DNA of 64,000 nt from Plasmopara viticola (taxonomy: Eukaryota > Oomycota > Peronosporomycetes > Peronosporales > Peronosporaceae). Position numbers and translations under genes: made by a program. Positions 25,204 through 38,731 of this stretch are shown piece after piece. How positions within the stretch are numbered: the stretch's first letter is position 1; each line of letters begins with the position of its first letter. Under the pieces are notes generated by a model. The model saw nothing but the letters and a program-made list of their open reading frames with translations, made no database searches and had not been told where the DNA came from. The stretch is taken from contig MBPM02000037.1 in NCBI GenBank assembly GCA_001695595.3, positions 1-64,000 on the forward strand. Direction: 5' to 3'.

Positions 25204-28200
25204 CCACTGTCTTATGACACAGAACATTGTGCCTGGAGTTAGGTTATTATCGTGCCTCAATCCACTATCCGGTTAAAGGTTCAAGCTTTAGATCGGAGCG
25301 AAGGACACAACGCGGTGTCTTTTAATCTAATCAGAATTATTTTGATTCAAGTGTAAAACACACTGCCTAAAACGCAGGGCCAAAAAGTCGCTATTTCAAG
25401 ACAGATAAATCCGTACGAGCAATTTTCGTCGTCAAAACTATCGCTTTCATGTATTTACGGCTTCTTACTTAGCCAGAAGTCAATGACTCCAAAATTTCGA
25501 GCTTACCTGTCGTGAAAGATGGCTATATCTATAAAATAATCTGATAGTATTTGTGATATCCAAGCATCACGTCAGTATCGTATCATCGCTCTCTTCTTGT
25601 GAAGCTATGCTACATGCTATCGATGGTGTACGATGGTAGCCTTGTCTTGTGGATTTATACTATCAGCTGATGAGAAAGTTTTATATGCAGTCATTGGTCT
25701 ATCTTACTCACATGTAAGGCCCTATTCTTAGTGCATTTGGCAGCCAGAGATACAAGAGGAACTTGTTTAACCGCTAAGAAAGGTATAGAAGCGTCGTCAT
25801 CGTCACATCTACATTCGAAAGATATGAGTACCATTGACACCTGAAGATCATATTTTGACATTAAGCGCAGGAATAATTTTAGAAGCCGCCGTGTACACAA
25901 TATGGTTGGACAAATGACTCATTAATGCCATGTTGCGCAAATTAGGCGACTGGCACTTATGGCATTTCCCCGCCAACTAATTAAAGGATCGCTCTTTTCT
26001 AGCGACGACATGCCCAAAATCAGCCCACGCTTGTTCGCGATGATGTGCTGTCGAGTTTCCGAAAGCTCACACCCATATTTATTTCAATCTTAGTGAAGAC
26101 TAGAAACCGTCCTACACACTAGACAAGCTAAAATTGACTGCTCTCTTTCATCAGTCTATCTATATAACTAGTCGCAGCTGTTTGCTGGCATGCCAAATTT
26201 CTCGACAACCAAGTCTTAACTTTTTTTGTATGACCCATTACAACTGCGAGTAAAATCAGCAATTCTCTTCTGTTTTAACATAGCTGTCAAGCTTGTTGTT
26301 GCTTTATATTATGATGCATGAAGCACACACACCTCTCATAAAGCGTTCTTCTACTCTAGTAGAGCCCCAGCCCCTAAAATGACCGACGTTCTACGGTGCG
26401 GTTTTAATCTGCGACGATTAAGAGCCTTTGAGCGAGACGAAGGCTCATTTTGTCGACTCCCCTAATATGTACGTGTTAAGTACCAATGCTCACCGCATCG
26501 TTCGGTGTTGCTTGGCAGCAAAATGGACACTCCCTGAATCAGCGGGCTTACGGACACCATCTTGCACGCAAAAATAACGTCCATCCACGACACTTTGATG
26601 TAGCGAGTCTATTCGTGGCTTAGCCCTACTGAGAAACAATGTGAGTCACTTCTTTCTTGTCGCTGCTTGCACTTGGAGTTGAGCTCAATGCGTACCTTCC
26701 CTTATGCTACTTATGAACTCAGTCACCTTGACTTGTTCGAAAAAGGGTGCCTTAATAGTACATTATTATATACTAATCAATGAAGCTTTCGTGACATTTG
26801 TACTTTCTGTGCTTGCACATGAGCGCTGGTGAAACCCAAATGATTTGTCGGTTCTTTATGTGTAATTAGAGCATGTGGTCTTTAAGTAAAGTATCTTAGC
26901 GAGTCAGTTTCTAATTTGAGCCACCCCTAACTTTTTCAAAATGCAAGACCGCAGACGTTATCAGCTGAGATTGTACAGTATGCACTATCACTAGAGATAT
27001 CAGAGGGGAAATTTAAAGCACAAATTATGTTTGCAGAGCTCGTCCGACATATTGCTTACCAATCATTTAGCAGCAGGGATGGCCGTCAATGCAGCCGCCT
27101 CCTTGGACCCTGAAATCCAGTTGTATATTGTGCAGCGCAAACTTCGCGTTCGATTAGTGCAAAAAATAGTACGATCGATCTCAGTACCTATGCAAGTGTA
27201 GATCTGAGCTCACAATGCTACCAGATGTGAAGTATCACACGATAGATTGCGCAGAGGAGGCGTGAAGAAGAAAATCGCAAAATTACTTTCACCGGTCGAC
27301 TCGTGCAATTGACAGCATCTTGATGTCTTACTAACCAAGTGCAATGTTTTCGAATTTACTTTAATTATAATTATATGTAAGAAACTTGGTCCAATCTTTA
27401 ATTCGACAGGGACATTATCTATTTTGCTAGCTTTCTAACGGCATATCATTACAGATACCGATAAGGTACCTACCGTGCACTAGGAAGCCTTATCTAAATA
27501 ATTAGTTTGCTTCATAAAGCGACCAAGTGCAAGATGCAGTTGCTTTTGAATTGGGTCTGTTGCATCGATAAAAGCTGATGATCACTGAACTACTAAACTT
27601 TTGCGACTAAACAAACAGCCTCCATGTCTAGCGCACAACTCTATAAAAGAAGATCGAGAGGGTAAAGTCTTATTTTTCAAGGCTCATCTCCATATAAAGA
27701 GACCCAGAGCTCCCAGGTTGGATTCCCGGTGAGGCCCCAACATTGCACAATTTTGCTCAAAGAGTTGTTTTTGCATTTACATCTGCGTATTTAGAGCCTT
27801 AGCCTTTACTGCAATCGATCCTTGGCTAAAATGTGATTTTTGCTCTATAGATGCATGACTTGACAAAAACGTCAGAAGTCGCTTTTGAGTAACCTAATGC
27901 CGTCTTCAGCTTTAATGTGACCTAAGTGCAATGAACATGCTTGTTTTGTTTGTACTAGCCACTCACGTCACATTAGGAAGCACATCTATGCTTAAGTACA
28001 GCAAATTTAGATCGTTAAAGCGAATAGCTAGGGTAAGGCTACTCGCTAAATTCCACATCCCGTTTTACTTCAATTTTTCAAAATCTACACGACTCTACTG
28101 AAAATCAAAATCAAGTGAGCTTTTACCCTTTTTTCTACATGAGCATTGAGCTCACTTTCGGACTTCTGTGTGTGAGCTCATTGATGCCTCGTTTGCTGAA

Positions 28201-31200
28201 GCGACCAAGAATATCATAATGCTCAAGTCGAAATTTTACACATATCAAGCGCTGGCGGTACTTATCGATAACGTCAGACTAGTGGCTTGTCAGTATACTG
28301 CTTAAATAGTCTGTAATACTATACATGTCACAAGAGCCTGTATGCTAGCTTGGTGAAAATCTGACCATTGTAGCCGAAATTGTACTGAAAATGACCATTA
28401 CTCAAGATCGCGGGTTTTTCTCTCACTGCCTCTGTGTTATTTAGGAAAACAGTACTCAACTGACATAAGCTGGTTTGCCAGACGATATTTTCCTTTGCGT
28501 CTTCACTGCACTAGCAATGACATGTGTGTTGAGAAAAATGGTGCACTTTTGTTTTATTATTAGAGCGAATACATTTGCCTGTCGCAAATCGATCAATCTA
28601 AAAGTATACGTACTTTTTCCATACATCGGTATATCAAAAGGCCAGATATATCCACTATACAAAAGTCATCAAGCGGTCGTTCTTAAAAGAAACTTTTTTG
28701 CTTTATGCAGATTTTCTATATTCAAGGTGCTGTGTACGTTGATGATTTTATAGACATTGCTCGACTTGCCATGATCGTAGTTGCAGCGCCTTCACCATCT
28801 TTGCGACGGTACGCTGAGAGTGAAGCGCTAGGAGTGCGTAAGGAATAGTACTTAATGCAAGCCTAAAAGTCAATACTTCTTACACTCTAAGAATACTGCG
28901 GTCCTTGAAGATTATCATACGAAGCAAGCCTCACTAGTTATGTCGTCTGTCTAGTCTTCTGAAATTCAGTGTGTCCATAAATTGAACCAATCTAATTTTA
29001 TGTCAAGAGTAAATTTACGGATACGCTATTTCTGGCAATTCTCGGTAAACATGGAGGGATTCTTGTACTAGCCCCAGGATAATCTCTATCGTCCCGTTTC
29101 GACGCGCCAACGTGCACCACAATTAATCCGCTCATACAAGGATTGAGAGAGCCTAGCCACACCAAATGCCGAACGACAGGAGCAAATTTAATGTTCGGAG
29201 ATCGCCCTGTGTAGGTGAAAGTTCTATCAAGACATCTACTCTTGTCGATTTAAAAAAAATTAAGTTCTCTGCTGTAGAAAAAGCTTTTTTATTGTTTTTG
29301 AACAAGTTTGCTGTTGTTTGATTTTTCTCATCATACTCCTCTGGACGTTACCTAAAATGCCAACTTTGATTTGGTATTTTTGGTATATGCCAACGTAGAC
29401 GGCAAGTCCTCGCAAGGTGAACAAGAGTTACAGCTGTATCAGGACATGATAAAACATACTATGTGCTACGTAATATCTTGCAAAGATTGTGATAGGATTA
29501 CTCACCACCTTCCGTAGAGCAAAAGCTGCAGATCAAATTATTTGACCGAGTGCTTTTGTATAATACCTACCTTTACTTCTTAGTGAACGGCTAATAGCGC
29601 TATAGCAAGGAGCTTTATTCCTTTTAAAAATCTCATCTAAAATCTTAGTATGAAATAGCGGCATGTCGAGCACGGAACACCGTTCAATTTAGCTAAACGG
29701 TGAGAGAAGAGCATCAAAAAGTCCCCTCTCGTTTAGGTCAAGTCACCAGAAATTTTATATGATCATGGCCCAATAGGACCAATAAAGACGCTTTGCCATT
29801 TGCTGATTTGAGGATGTCAGATGAAGCCGTATCTACGTCAAAGGCTCCTGCTCTTCCTTCGCGACAAGGAAGTTTATCGCCCGCCAAAATTTGCTCAGAT
29901 ACTCGAGAAACCTTCCAATACTAATATACGGTAGCTTGGCGGATATATAAAGATTGCAACTTCAAGGGACAAAGAAGAAAAAGATTGCCACGAGCCATCT
30001 AGCAATCAGTCTGTGGCTGCTGGTCTGTATGTTTGGTTACAGCAATTAGATGAGCTGTGCGGTTCATCCAACCTGCCATACGTTTTTTTAAGTAGTAGAA
30101 CAAGTCCCAACGGCGGTGTCTGTAGGACAGAAGGTCTCGATAGAAAGTTTGGACTTAAGGGGCTCAATGTCTTGATAAGGGACGGATGCACATACCCAGT
30201 GTGCATCACAGTGATTTCAATCAATACACAAAAAAACTAGGAAGTGCATTTAAATATGTAAATTTTGATTTAAAGAATAATTATGACTCTTGAAGTCAGT
30301 AGATAATGATACACAATTGTATAGGCTTAGATTACCGAGTGAAGGTCAGAGATCTGAAGTCGCGTTTCTTCGATGGCAATGAGCCACTGCGGCCTCGCTG
30401 CACCTAATGGTAGTTGTTAGTTTCGACCAGACATTTGTGTGAATCGCGCAATGTGATTAGGCATGCAATTAACTGAAAATTGTGCGTAGCCTTACTATGG
30501 GTGTATCATTTGGCTGCAAAAGACTTGACCTGATCAATGCGTCGTCTGCAGACTTTCTTCGGCTAGAGTATGCTTTGCTGAGACACCTTTATCAAAAGGT
30601 GACAAAGTGTCCCTCACCTGTAGTTCTTACCGCTGAGGCAGATGCCTCGTCCAAGCTAAAAACATTCACTATGAATATAATGGCTCTAGGAGGTAAAAGA
30701 TGACCTCCTACTGTGGGATAGAGAAGTCGAAACAGTCATGATGTCTGCATTGTTGTGGACGAAGAAGCAGAAAGTGGCTCTGGGCATATCGAACATCGAC
30801 GCAAATGGCTTCCACGTACAATATAACAGCTAAGGCGGCACACCCCACCCTGTTTGAGTTGCATCATGAGCTTAAGCCCGACTTTATGCCACGCCACTAC
30901 GCGCACCGTGTGGCCGCGCATCTTGAACCTTATATTAGGCGCTTTAAGATCTTTTTACTGAGCTAGATTGCAGCTCTATCTCAAACGGTAGTGGTAGTCG
31001 TCTACAAGCACGTGTACGAGGGAGGAGTCATGCACTACTGTCTTTTTCTCGAGAAGGTTTTAACAGTGGTATGTCTAAGTGTCAGGAGGCATGAAAACGG
31101 AAAGATTTGCAAATAAAGGGCTCGTCCAGCGTTTAAATTTCGATAGTAATCAATAGCTTTGATGAAAAAGAGACAAATCTCCACGTGCTTACCATTCTTT

Positions 31201-34200
31201 GGATCTCGTTGATGCTTCATATGTGTAGCTACCCGCCATTTGCGGGTGAGGTGTTTCCTGCGTTAAGCGCATTAAGCACAAGAAGCACAAATATCACGGC
31301 TTATAAGTCGTCTTGCGCCTTGCGTCTTGCGGATAAAGGGGAGCCAGTGTACGCAACAAAGCCTACTGGAAAAGAAGTAGCTTTCTCTTGCCTGAGAAAG
31401 GATACGAAGGTGGACACGGCATAGCCTCGAAGGGCTCTTTGCTCCATAACATAAGTCGTGTTTGCAAGCCTGGTGCTATCTGATAACGGATATTTGGTGA
31501 TCAATTCGCGGTGTTTCTTGATTTAAAATGTGATATTGCTTTAACGCTTTGCTTTTGAACGGACATGGCTGCATGTTGAGGCTCTACAAAAAGATCCGCG
31601 CAATGTTGTCACTAATAGGATTTGGGCTTAGTTTGTTTTGGATTGCTGTTATTCTCTTTGAAGGAGGATGACTTAATGGACCCAGTCCAGGAGTTACGAG
31701 CTCTGTTTAATACAATGACCAGCAATATTTTCTTTTAAAAGGTTGTAGTAATCGTCTAAGCAGACTAACTGCGCACGGGCGAGGCTCGAACAGCGGCGCC
31801 CAAGAAGGCCGAGAAAAGTGACCTCAGCGTCAAGTTTAATATTAAATAGCATAAGTTGGATAGTCATCAAGAGCCAGGGCTCAGCAAAAGGTTGGGTACA
31901 ATTGGCCTCAACTATTTCTAGGCTGTAAAGGCAGACTTCAAAGCGTATAATTATAAAACTTCATCTTTAGTAATTTTGTCTTTGTTGTTGAAGTTGTTTA
32001 CCGCACCAGCTTCGCCAAGGTTTACGGATTCGAAACTACATGAACAATCCATCGCTTGGAATTCAGTGAAAAACGGCAGCACCTGATGGGTGCGAAAGGT
32101 TTTGCTAAGAAGAAACAAGAGTCTCTAAAGCCTTTGGAAATGTCTAATGGTGGTAAGGCTTACACCTGATAAGCTTCGCAAGGCTGACTTGCTAGTGGTT
32201 GAGGTGACCGTGAAGTGTTTATATAGCAAATTCACAATTATCTTTGCAATCGTTAAAAGAGGTCGTTGTACGATGGTCCTAGGTAAAAAAGTACCTCGTA
32301 TTGAATAACATCGAGTGCTTCTTGGTCGTAGTACTGGAGCGCCGCAAACCCAGGTCAAAGACCTTGCCGCCTGCTTTGTTCTCAGCGGAGCTTTGGTGAG
32401 TAATATACCAACGTCTGCTAAGTTTCTCAAGTGCTGTAGACGCGGGTGTCGAACCAAGTCAATCATCGTGTTGTGTCGAGAAGGACACGGATAGTCCCGA
32501 GCACAAGAGTACGAGTTATAAATGGTACATTCAGTGCTAAATAAAGCATTCGCTGCATGTCAGTGACGACATGGCTGACTAAAAGCCAAATCAATATAGA
32601 TAGGCCTTATTACTGCGCGTGGAAATGCTCGTAAGTCGCTAATCGCTGCTCGTAAATACAGCACTTGCTGCATACATAATTAAATTTACGCCAAGATAGA
32701 ATGGGTGAGGCCGTCTTGATGCGCGTGAGGTGACACGCTAATGACTGAGCGGTACAAAGCACTTGCGTATTCCATGAGTGACATTTTTAGCTTCGATACA
32801 AGGCAACACTAGCGAGGCCTTTGTGTAGTGACACATACACTGCAACAGATGAAGAAACTGTCCGATACATACCAAAAGCGGCTATATCAAGGGCATTTCT
32901 TAACACCGTACATGGATCCGCTGAACAACGCTCGTAGAAAGCAGAGATGACTGTTTTCCTTCGTCCAGGGCGTCGAGAGCGCGGTATGTATATTTACACG
33001 AAGCCCACCAGGCATCGCTCGCTATATATCCGCCGTGACGTAGTTGAGGAGCCGCTGAGGCATCTGAGGTGTTGCCATCTGGTTTGCGTGTAGCGGTACA
33101 TGCTCCGCTAAAAGGCTGTAATCAGCAAATTTCACCAATGGACGCCAATATAAAGTAGGTGCGTTAACATCTAACCGCTTTGACACAAGTAGTATCGTCG
33201 AGACCGTTATTTTTTTTTGACAAGAAGACCTCGACGCACAGCGCCTACCAAGCACTGCAGGGCATATCGTACTAAGCCAGAAGGATCTTGAGTTAAGGTG
33301 TCAGTAGAGCCGAAAACGCTCGGGTATAACCCTTCAAAGGGAGATTTTGGTACGGTCGATAAGATCAGCCTATTTCTATTGTGTCAGTAGATACTCTGCT
33401 TGAGCTGAACAAGATGTCCTTGGCAGATGATACAGGGCCTCGTATAGCTGAGAGCAATGCAAAGCTTGTGAAACCTGAAGAAGAGATCAACTTCTCGTCA
33501 TTTTCAGTTTATGCAAACGTGAGAACACAAAGAGATAGTAAGTGCACACAGTGGTCAGGGCCGGTGTAAAGAAACGGGCTCGATCGATCTGTGCGCTTTC
33601 ATTACATGCACATATTTTTGGTGCACACGCTTGGTACCAGAAACCAACCCTTTTCTGAAAACAGTGTGACGTACATTAACGCATTCGTTCAAGGAAAACA
33701 TCCGAAGAGAATGGCTAGGCAGCAAGTCCTTCCACTTAAAAACGATACTTGGTGTCAGAAAACCTAACGGCAAGTACATGCTCGCAAAAAGCTGAACATG
33801 TCCACCATTCTATGTTTGAGGTGTGCTCCAAAACACTATGGCAAAATGGAAATTTAACGTGGACTCGACTAAGTCAACGGGCACCTTCCATTTCTCATGC
33901 GAAATAGTGAGACAGCATCGACAGTGGTCACCAATATAGGTGGTTCCCAAGTAGTGCTCGAGTTTACGCACACGAATTTTCTCTGCACTCATACTCTTAA
34001 GTACATTTCCGGCGCTAAAAGTCTTTTTTGTTCACTATAGTAATGTCTATTGTGGATAGACTAGGTCATCAAGCTGTTAAAAGTTTTTGTTTAACCAATT
34101 TCTTATACAAGTACTCTGCAGATTATGCAGCAGAGTCTCGTTTACTTTCATTAGAGACACGAAATTGGTTGGAGAAGCTCAAATTGCATTTTTGCTTTCC

Positions 34201-37200
34201 TTTGTCAAACAAGAATGTATGGTATAAGCGCCATTTCCTGCCTTGCCAGATCAAGAGAGACCGTTAAGTTTCGTTTTTGACACTTGGAGATTTACCATCG
34301 ACATCGCAGGGCTCCGAGAAGACACCGGGGGCCGAGGTCAAGTTTTCGTGTATAAACTTTGGCAGCATAAAGCTGCCATGGCAAACTTGATTGTCAATAC
34401 GAAAGTGCTAATCGCAATTAAGTATGCTTTCATCGAGCTTGTGACTTACCTGCTAGGCTTTAAAAAATTGCATTTAATACAGAACATGTGTTTCTTCTTC
34501 CTTCCACACAGCCGCCCCAACTCTCGCAGAGAGTGACCAAAGGACACTTTTGATGCAGCCTATAATATTAAGATGAAGTATAGAAATTAGAATACTGCTG
34601 AGGGGTTTCTCTCGCGTCCAGATCGTGTGCTAGCTGAGATTAAGGGTGTGATCTGGTTTGGATTGGATTGATTTGTGGCGCGTATGCTCAAGATAACATG
34701 TGTATAACTCTGTGTTGTGCATATGTGAGACTCCCGCATCCTTTTAAAGTGCTTGACACCAGGCTGGGCAAGTTTACAATAGATCATTTGCAGACCGCTG
34801 GCCAAACAATCGAATGTCATCACCAGACATTGTCGCAGTGTGTGAGCGAATACGCTTGGCAATGAGGCTGCATGCTCCTGCTCACTGAGCCAACACCGCT
34901 CTTGTCTCAACAGGCTCCGCTTCGCTTTACAAGAGTGGCCTAGATCCACCACATTGTAGATTTGGTCCTGATAGAGGAGTGATAGCAAAGCGGCTTGCTG
35001 ATGCCAATCCTTCTAAATAGCATACGTAAACAATTTGCGATGTCTTGGTAGCTTAAAAACTTAGTGTCTCCAGACACGTACAAATTACAATACCTGAAAG
35101 TTTATGTATTTAAAAAAAGTTTTATGATTGGAAGGTAATGAAGAACAAGTAAGAAACATAATTGGAGACTTGGCTGGATAAAATGCTAAAGTAATACTTC
35201 CAAGCGCAGCTACTGCTGGTTTGAACGAATTGTGCTCGCGCTTCCTTAGATCAATTTGCGTATTGGCTAAAGAGACTAAGCGTATACGCTTGACTTTCCT
35301 TAAAAAGATATGAACGCTTACTCAAGCCGTATTATGACCCAGTGCAAGGGAACACAGAAGCATAAGTACCGGGTTGTATGCAGGGTCAGCCTCATAAGAC
35401 CAACCCATCACACAGGCAAAAGTCGTTATTTTAAAACAGAGCGCCACATTCTCTGCGCAAGCCGATTAACTTATATGCAAATCGATGTGACTTCGCACTC
35501 AAAGCACAAAATATTGTCGAGCAGGACCTAAAGGTCTTTGAGCTAAGACATCCGATGAAGAAGAGGCGCAGATACTTGAAGTCGTCGGCGTCATAAATTG
35601 CCAAGTCTTGGGCTGCGTCTGCCAGACGTCGGCTGTAAAAATGTTAGAGCGAAGCGCACAAAGGTGTGCCACATGTTGGTATGACGAAGGCGTCCTTCTT
35701 TCTATGATAAAGTGGGCGACCACCACTAGTGAGCGAACACGTAAAGTACATTTTTGCGCGACACCGTTGGTGGATTTAAACTTTGTATCTAGGGAGAGAA
35801 TGAACAAAATTCTTTTTTTAAAGCCCACAGGAAATCAAGGCCCCACTTTGGCTATATTAAAGTTGTGCTAAGTTCATGGTATCAGCGCGACAACACTTCG
35901 TATTTTGCCGCTAGAGCTGATGGCCCTGAGACCAGAGCAGAGCTCATCACGGGGTCTCTGATGACTGCTGCAAAAGTAGAGCTTGCGGGAGCGGAATATC
36001 GCTCACCATAAGTCACAACTCGATAGTCCACTTGGAGCCGATGGCTAGCGTTCATCCACGCAAGTTTGTTCGAAAGGTACTGTTTCACACGCTCGTCAAA
36101 GCTCTTGTGAAGTACGAGCAGAGAAAACAGCTTCTGACACAGCCCTTGAATGGTTTTACTCATCAGGCAGCAAGATGATTTCAATCGAAGATCGTGAGAT
36201 GAGTTTGTGGGGTGCGCAACGAAAAAATTTGACTGCTCAAGAGTTTGCAGTAATTGGGTTTTTAGTGTGTGGTTGTAAATAACGCGGCGTCTGCAGGGTA
36301 CGATTCGAGATGTCCTGTCAAATACTCGACATGACAAGGCAGGGTTTGAACTTTGCCAAGCGAAGCACTCACCTTTGTCACCCTTCGATGTCGAGATTAG
36401 CAGGTCATAGTCAAGTATGGCGCTTGCGTCTTGTTCACTTTAAGCAGAAAAGGCCGGAGTCCATGGCGCAAATGTGGGCTTCGAGCATTCGAATCGTCAT
36501 CCGGCAACATAGTGTGCAAACGCCGAGGTTATGGGACTGGACCAGTGTGATCTTGGCTCGGATATTGAGAATGCTTCAAAACCCGACGGTGCAGTAAGTA
36601 TAGATGTCAAGGCAGTCGGTTGACGCAAGGTATGTGCTTTAAAGTGAGCTCTGAACCTCAGTTGTTTAAATGTATGAATCAGTTTAAGCGGCACAAGTCA
36701 CAACATTGTTGTCTGATAGGCCGTAAGTTTCTAAGAAAAAAATGCCTTCCATGCATTTCAAAGTGTCCTAAGCCTGGGTGAGGGAGAGATACACGTACCC
36801 GGTATGTGTCACGCCGGTTTGTGGTGATACCATATTGTGTGATATAAGTCATCTGATGTTTCGGACATCAATAAGCAGTCAGTACCAAGTACTAACGAAT
36901 TATCAGAGCCACAGTGCTTAAAAAAATGATTACACATCAGTTGGTATCACTTTGCTTAAAAGTACTTGGGCCCATGAGGAGTATTATCGAAAAGTCTGAA
37001 AAAAGTTTAGCTCATATGTTGATGTTTAAAAGTTATGTTAGGTTTTGATGCTTTGATCAACACTAGGTTTCAATAAGCAAATTCAGTCTTTCAAAGAAGT
37101 TTCCGATACATTAATTCACGCTCCTCTACACCAAATTGCTGCGGCAGCCTCTAGTTTTCATGGGTCTGAGAAAGTGGTCACATTTGCAAATATATTGCTG

Positions 37201-38338
37201 CTAAGCAGTTAAATTGCGACACGGCGCACAGACTTCAAGAGCAGATTATTTACTTTCAGGTACAGGTCGGGCAGGCTCCATTTTTTTCAGCACATCCTCT
37301 ATCTGAGAGGTGGAGTCGGTTGAATTTAGAATTTACATCTTTCTAGAAAAAAACACTTATGCTTTTACGCTTGATGTAGGAGTTCTCGAAGTAGTCACGG
37401 TCACACAGGGGTGTGCAAATAATGACTTGCTTGAAGTGCTCACCCTTTTATGTGACATGTCGAAATAAAAGATGGACGATTACCCGTTTAGCAACTTTTC
37501 CTGAGCTTTATGTGTCCTGTAAACACAAAAAGGAACTGTGTGACAGCAACATTTCTTCCGGCAATTTTACAAATGCGCTGGGGCTTAGACTTTGGTTCTT
37601 GTCAGCAAGAGGAGCACAAACTTTCAATAGATGCTCATATGCTATAAAGAAGAAAAAAAAGGCTGTGTATAGCAATGACCTAAGGATAGATCACAGCTGA
37701 GTTAGGTACAAACAGTGACGATAGAAGATGCAATTTGGGTTCCTTTAAAGCAGAAGCATAGCCACAAACTGATTTGCTCTTCCAAAACTGCCGTAAATGA
37801 ACAATCTTTCGGCGTATAAAGCCCCAAGTAGCAGTATCCGTCGACCCGCCGACTTAAATTAATCTCCATGGACTTGAGTGTTACTGAAAAGTGTAGTGGT
37901 CACCTTTATTGATGAAACAAGCAGTGACGCAACTTTCATGTTAATCCCGAACCCTCCCCCGGCAAAGTCTTCTGAAGGGTTATAGCGCCAATGACTAGTG
38001 CGTGACTAGAAAGGAACACGATTGTAATGCCGGATGGTTTGCTGGTTGAGCTCAAGCGAACAAAGTTTCGTAGATTTGAACACCCCTCGGAGGTGAGCTG
38101 GACTGTTTCTTGTACACGCAACTGGAAACTGTTATTAAAGCCGAATTTACCCTAAATAGACTTCAGCTCGTTGTAACATTTTGTTCACTGGCAAACGATC
38201 GTAGTTTTATTAGAAAAATTCAACTGAAGCTCCCCAAAAAGCAATAAGGCCAAACTAGGCTTGCTTTAAGATACTGTGAAATGTAAGAACTTAGACAGCA
38301 TGATTGTCAATATTGACTTTCACAGGGACAAGTGTGAA

Positions 38339-38731
38339 TTAACACTTACTACCGTGGATAGAAAATGCAGTCCCCGAATCGGTCAACCAGATAAGTCCAT
38401 AGAGATTGCTAAACGATGCAACGTGCTGAACCGTATCATTCTGTTCGTTGTATGAACGCATATATCGGAATAAACCTTCAGTAGCTTCATAATCCAGTAC
38501 CAACTCTATCCCGACGGTGGATTTGACGACGTCTTCATATTTCTCTTACAATTTGCTGGCCGTAATAATGCCAGAACCACCAAAGATAGCAGCTTTAATG
38601 TTGCGTTTTACAGGTGGGTAAGATAGCGCTTCTGTCGGCGGGGTCAATAAAATGCAAGGGGAAGCACAGGATAAAGCTAACAGCATACATCCATGAATGA
38701 TATAAATGTGATCACCACTTGCAATTAGCAT
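38339..38731 (-). pseudogene. Possible decayed secreted-protein-like frame, one internal stop
   Basis: From ATG at 38731 the frame runs 131 codons with a single TAA, just after GSGIITASKL. The N-terminus has a hydrophobic stretch (MLLALSCASPCILL) preceded by a His/Ile-rich segment, so a signal peptide starting at the internal Met is conceivable. No RXLR or other effector motif is seen. It could be chance. Confidence 0.15.

Noticed and set aside
27690..27725. GGTTGGATTCCCGG, like a pol III B box
   Set aside because: No A box at the right distance and no cloverleaf, so neither a tRNA nor a SINE is supported.
35882..36337. 151-codon minus-strand frame
   Set aside because: One of the longest frames in the gap, but no domain, signal peptide or splice-supported extension was seen, and the opposite strand is about as open.
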